DNA of 22,898 nucleotides from Phytophthora quininea (taxonomy: Eukaryota > Oomycota > Peronosporomycetes > Peronosporales > Peronosporaceae), in the NCBI GenBank assembly GCA_011947345.1, contig JAAVTG010000897.1:1-22898 (forward strand). Reading direction: 5' to 3'. The position numbers and the translations under genes are program-made. Shown here piece by piece: positions 18,606 through 22,898 of this stretch; within the stretch, counting starts at the first letter, position 1; each line of letters begins with the position of its first letter. The notes beneath the pieces are model-generated. The model had not been told where the DNA came from. It made no database searches and saw only the letters and a program-made list of their open reading frames with translations.

Positions 18606-19554
18606 ATGCCGCGCTTCCGGCTGGAAAGCGACGGCGACGCAGAGATGACCGTGCCACAGCCCATATATGAGTATATTGGGCCTCCAAAGTTAGCGGAGTG
18701 GGATCAAGCTTCACTGGTGAAGTGGCGCAGGGCTCGAGCGCAGTACGAGACGTACATTCGGGAGCGGTGTGAAACAACGGGCGAGGACTACGAGGTTGTG
18801 GTGCGAAGCGTGCGCTACGCCATAGATCCAGAGTTGTTGAAGTTCTTGGCAACGTACGAGATCGGCAAAGATGAAGAGCTAATTACCGATGACGACATTA
18901 TGACCAAGGTCAAGGAGAGATGCGATACGACTAATCGCGATTTCTTGGCTAACCCTCCGCACTGTTCGCTCAACAATTGAAAGTGGACTTGTTGATCAAG
19001 GACGTGCCCGATAGAGTGTCTAGATACTTCAGGCAGTTCGAGAAAATTATTGCGGACAATGGTTTTCAGGAGCATCTAGGACGAGGTTCACCGACAGACG
19101 ATAACTACGTAGCACGCATGAAGCAGCGGACCAAGATTTTGGTAGATAACCTCGCACCGCCCATGATACGTGACGAAATCAAAGGAATGCTGGAACTAGT
19201 AAAGTTTCGACACATCAGGATCAACGATCAATTGCTGTACAAGTTGATCCTGGAGCGCGCTGAGCTGCAGCAGCTATTCTTCAACAGATTCCGAAAGCAG
19301 GACGCGGAGGCAGCTGCCAGGCCAAGCACTCGCAAGGGTGGAAGACCCGAAACTACAGCAAGTAGTAAGCGAGCGCCAGCTCATGCTACAAAAGAGGGCA
19401 AAGCAAAACCGAGCGCAACTGAGCCGGCCTCGACAAAGCCTGCCGCACCAGCGCCAAAACAGCCACCACCACGGGATGGGTGTTTACATTGCAAGGAGAT
19501 CACTGGATGAGAGATTGCCCGACCGCCACGGCAGAAGATAAGGAAACTGCGTGA
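18606..19554 (+). pseudogene. gypsy Gag with CCHC zinc knuckle, frameshifted
   Basis: This is the capsid/nucleocapsid precursor. The first frame (MPRFRLESDGDAEMTVPQPI to 18980) covers the N-terminal capsid. One missing base near 18959 moves the rest to the next frame (LKVDLLIKDVPDRVSRYFRQ onward). A Lys/Ala/Pro-rich linker near 19300-19470 precedes the knuckle, CLHCK then DHWMRDCP, a CX2CX4HX4C motif split by a missing G at about 19498. The knuckle frame stops at TGA 19552-19554. Protease lies in that same frame just downstream, so Gag and Pol would be one frame interrupted by a single UGA. Confidence 0.85.
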
Positions 19555-20251
19555 ACATCGCAGAAAACCAAGACCACGAAAGTAAAACGTGCCGCCGTTC
19601 GCCGCCACCACGAGCATGAACATGGCGAAGAGCGCAAGCCGGCCGTCAAAGATTCTGACGAAGATGATTACACGGTGCTGATCAATGGAGTGGTAGAGCT
19701 GTCAATGTGTCCCGACACAGGAGCAGATAAGTCAATCCTTCCGGCTACAGCAGTCAAACAGATTCAAGCGATGGGACGTACGCTTGAGGTTAAGACAGCT
19801 GCCAGTTCCAGAACCAGTAGAAGGGCTCGGCGGCAAAATTACCATGTGTCATACAGGCACCCAGATCGACGTGCAGATCAGAACGTCGGCAGGCCCAGTC
19901 AATCTGTACAAGCTGGACTGTTTGATAGTCGAGGACGAGAAGCAGTTCTTGCTGGGCAAAATGGTGATGAAGCGCCTAGGTATCGATGTCAAGCGGGCAT
20001 TTGAACAGTTAGCCAATACTAGCATTGAGCTCAACCACGATGACTTACCTGATGAGCCCGAAGTTGGAGCAATAGTCGACGAGGAGATCGAGCAAGAGCT
20101 CGAACGCATGTGTGCAGAAGTCAGCGCAGTGCTGAAAGATGACCAGTACACGGAGTTTCGGGATGATGTTATCAAGCTTAGCAGGGAGTTTAAACGGCTG
20201 TGGAGAACCAAGATCGGGCCGATGAACCAGCGCTGGTGGAGCCACTCGTAG
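19555..20251 (+). pseudogene. gypsy retropepsin and RT linker, frameshifted
   Basis: This is the aspartic protease that matures Gag-Pol. A charged lead-in (HHEHEHGEERKPAVKDSDED) is followed by LSMCPDTGADKSILP with the catalytic Asp-Thr-Gly-Ala at 19714-19725, an intact active site. After a frameshift near 19805 the domain continues (LGGKITMCHTGTQIDV to LGKMVMKRLGIDV), ending with the hydrophobic-Gly-hydrophobic pattern of retropepsins. An acidic linker (VDEEIEQELERMCAEVSAVL) leads to reverse transcriptase. Another one-base shift near 20231 carries the frame into RT (ALVEPLVVTLKKEE). Confidence 0.85.
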
Positions 20252-21867
20252 TAACCTTGAAGAAAGAAGAGGAATCGGTACGCTGCAAACCGCGCAGATA
20301 CCCCCAGCCCAGCTAAAATTTCTCGATGAGCACGTCGCTCAGTTGCTAAAATATGGATTCGTAAGGAAGAACAATCTCAGCAAATGGGCCTCCAACGCTG
20401 TGCCTGTACAGAAAGCAGATAGCAAAGATGAATTCCGCGTGACCAACAACTACATCAAGGTGAACAGCAAGACAGTACCTATCGCTGGGACGATGCCACA
20501 CTTTACGATCATCCTGAAGTTTGTTGCCGGTGTCAAATTCATTGCAAAGTTTGATATGTTCAAAGGCTTCTGGCAGATAATGCTTGCCGAAGAATGCCAA
20601 GAAATGTTCAGCTTTATGACTCAGGATGGAGTTTACACACCAACGCGGGTACCGCAGGGTGCAACGGATTCTCCACTGCACTTCCAGAACCAAATGCAGA
20701 CGGTCTACAGGCTGCTATTGTACAAGGGCGCTCTCATTTGGATCGACGACATCATAATCTACGGCAGAACGGAAGAAGAGTTTCTGGCCAACCTTAGGAT
20801 GTTTTACGAGCTAACCGCCAAGTACCGCTTGAAACTCAATGCAAAGAAGAGCGTCCTCATGGCGTTTGAAGTATCCTGGTGCGGCCGAATTATTGACGGA
20901 CAAGGAGTTCGTCAAGACCCAGAGCGTCTGTCAGCTTTGGTATCGCTACCGCTACCGCAAACAGCAGCCGACCTACAACGATTTCTATGCGCCTGTAATT
21001 GGATTCGCGAGTATCGTGGACTTCGCTCGAGTATTTGAGCCGATGCAGTCTAAGTTGAATAGCGCCTTGGAGAATCGCAGCATGAACAAATACTCAGCTA
21101 AAGCAGTATCTCTGACTTGGAGTGACAGTGAACGAACAGCATACTCGCAAGCGCTGCAAAGCATCGCAGCTTCCGCTAAGCTCTATTTTCCTGAAGATGA
21201 GGCCACAATTTGCTTGTTGACCGATGCCAGTGACTATGGCTGGTCAATAATCCTGACCCAAGTACGCAAATGGAAGCAGGATACCGCTGTTGAAGATCAG
21301 GAGCACGAACTACTCATCTGTCAGGGTGGCGTCTTCCGAGGAGCACAAATTCACTGGTCTGTAGTAGAGAAAGAGGCCTACCCAGTGATTAGAGCCTGCA
21401 TCTCGCTCGACTATATTTTGGAGAGAGAAGGAGGGTTCAAGGCATTTTGCGATCATTCAAACCTAATCCAAATATTCTCTCCATCGGAGGATGTCAAGAA
21501 ACACACGCGGGGAAAACTACTTAGATGGGCGCTGCGTATGTCGTGTTTAAGATACACGATAGAACATATTGATGGCGAGCGAAATTTGTGGGCCGACATC
21601 GTCTCAAGATGGTTGCCGACTGGATCCGCGCAGGAAAACACTGTCGTGCAGGTAAAAGCAGCTCGAGTACAGAGCCAAACCACCTTATCCAGACTCAGAC
21701 CGCTTCAAGACGATGCATTCGAATGGCCAACTCTCGAAGCAATCAAGAAAGCCCAGCATGCAGCCGAAACCCCAAGCGCAGAGTTTGCAGTGAACGAACA
21801 AGGCGTATGGACAGCAGCAGGTAAAATTTGGCTGCCATCAAGCGATGAAAACCTGATCTTACAGTGA
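20245..21867 (+). pseudogene. gypsy reverse transcriptase and RNase H, frameshifted between domains
   Basis: RT copies element RNA into cDNA, and RNase H removes the template. RT motifs are intact: IAKFDMFKGFWQI with its Asp at 20553-20555, VPQGATDSP, and IWIDDIIIYG with the catalytic Asp pair at 20745-20750 (WIDD in place of the commoner Y-x-DD). A shift near 21012 separates RT (ending CNWIRE) from the thumb/RNase H portion (IVDFARVFEPMQ). RNase H residues follow: LLTDASDYGW, HWSVVEKEAYPVI, FCDHSNLIQIF and HIDGERNLWADIVSRW. The frame is lost again near 21858, just before integrase. Confidence 0.9.
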
Positions 21868-22898
21868 TGATCACGGCTCACTGCGGAACTCGAGCTCACC
21901 GTGGAGTAGACGCTATACTGCAACTACTCGAGGATGAATTTGTGATCGATAATGTGCGGATTCGTGTGGAAAATTTCGTATCACAGTGCTTGCTCTGTAA
22001 GCATGTGAAAGGAGGAAAGCTGATTCAACGTCCATGGAACAGCACGCACGCAGCTACCAGGCGCAACGAACTTCTCCACATGGATTTCTTGTATATGGGT
22101 AAAAGTTACGGGGCCGCGCAATATTGCTTGTACTTAAAGATGATCTGTCACACTACTGTGAACTAGTAGCATGCGAGAGTGCAAACGGTTTAGTGGCAGC
22201 ATCTGCAGTCCTAGACTGGTACAAGAGATTCGGTTTACCCGAGATGTGAGTCTCGGATAACGGATCTCACTTCCGCAACACGCTCATGGAGGATCTAAAG
22301 AGCAGACTGGGATCGCAGCAGCGCTTTGGCTCAATGGAACTGCAGAGAGAGTCAATCGGGATATCCTCCAAGTCGTTCGCGTATTGCTGCTCGAGTTTCA
22401 ACTGGACTCGAGGAACTGGGAGTTTTTGTTGCCTGTCGTGCAATCAAATCTCAACCAAACCCCAGTTCGATCGCTCATGGGAAAATCTTCCATGAAAGTT
22501 TTCGCTGGACTACAACGTGACCCGGTGATCAACGTGATTTTGAAACCCAGTCCACGAGCAGGAGCATTTGAAGTTGTTCAAGGGTCTACAGACTCCTCCG
22601 CTGCCCAACTTGAAGCTCTTCGTTCGAGTCTTTAAGGGCTGCACGCAGACGTAGTAGATGCAAAAGAGCGCCGACGTCTCCAACAACAAGCAGCGAAGAA
22701 GGGCCGAGAATGCACCTTCTCCGTCGGAGATTTTGTGCTTTGGTCAAGGGCAGACCCCGAATGTCAGGCCAGAAGCTGATGGTTCGATGGGTGGGGCCCT
22801 TTCGAATCGTCGAAGAACTCCCTGACCAGCTTCATGATTGAGCATTTGCTTACGGGTGAAAACTTCGACGTGCACGCCATAAGACTGACACACTACGC
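21860..22898 (+). pseudogene. gypsy integrase, interrupted, partial at the right edge
   Basis: This integrase inserts the cDNA. An HHCC zinc finger (HCGTRAHRG, then CLLCKHVKGGK) is at 21882-22020. The core begins ELLHMDFLYMG. A frameshift near 22125 leads to LVLKDDLSHYCELVACESAN and VSDNGSHFRN, preceded by TGA at 22247-22249 where Trp would be expected (PEM-stop-VSDN). The Glu motif is GTAERVNRDIL near 22335, in a third frame that stays open to 22635 (NWEFLLPVVQSNLNQTP). After a stop there, FSVGDFVLWS and, in another frame, VRWVGPFRIVEELPDQ mark the C-terminal domain, which reaches the window edge. Confidence 0.85.

Larger units (their letters stand above)
18606..22898 (+). mobile_element. 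Ty3/gypsy LTR retrotransposon, internal region, open at the right edge
   Basis: The order gag, CCHC knuckle, DTGA protease, reverse transcriptase, RNase H, HHCC zinc finger and DDE integrase, then a C-terminal GPF-type domain, is that of Ty3/gypsy. The integrase end (VRWVGPFRIVEELPDQ) is still in progress near 22850, and the 3' LTR lies outside. The coding frame is interrupted by about eight frameshifts and two in-frame TGA codons (19552 and 22247). The element is same-strand but otherwise unrelated to the permeases, and probably inactive. Confidence 0.92.

Overview
The window looks like an accessory stretch of an oomycete nuclear genome, probably Phytophthora-like. Three things point there. 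The host genes are intronless and sit directly behind the oomycete INR+FPR core promoter. The repeats are LTR retrotransposons of the kinds that crowd such genomes. There is also a degraded Crypton-type tyrosine recombinase. The host genes are one local family: five copies of an 11-helix amino acid/auxin permease (AAAP, Aa_trans fold). No RNA genes, CRISPR arrays or bacterial features were seen.

Layout. 1-2552: left-truncated Ty1/copia retrotransposon on the minus strand (gag, protease, integrase) with a probable LTR at 2170-2552. 2553-3270: hairpin-rich repeat DNA. 3274-4159 (-): truncated permease pseudogene (copy 1). 5990-7467 (+): copy 2. 7691-8041 (-): small helix-turn-helix-like ORF. 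9040-10528 (+): copy 3. 11474-12975 (+): copy 4. 13294-14816 (-): copy 5, convergent with copy 4. 14851-16973: no confident gene. 16974-18260 (-): Crypton-like recombinase relic. 18606 to the right edge (+): Ty3/gypsy element (gag, protease, RT, RNase H, integrase) whose 3' end lies outside the window.

The permeases form two subclades. Copies 1-3 start MGR[SK]xxF and end in an ENTVYYNYT tail; copies 4-5 start MA[AS]Q and have a PYYVR tail. Copies 2 and 3 share a nearly identical internal block of about 420 bp inside clearly diverged genes, which suggests gene conversion or an assembly artefact.

Every permease copy carries at least one frameshift as read. Nearly all are one- or two-base deletions, and most fall in homopolymers. 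I saw no substitution-derived stop in any copy. This looks more like residual long-read indel error than independent decay of all five, except for copy 1, which is also truncated. I see no convincing undescribed multi-gene system. The most notable items are the patchy conversion block, the conserved glycosylatable tail of the permeases, the matched promoters and the recombinase relic.
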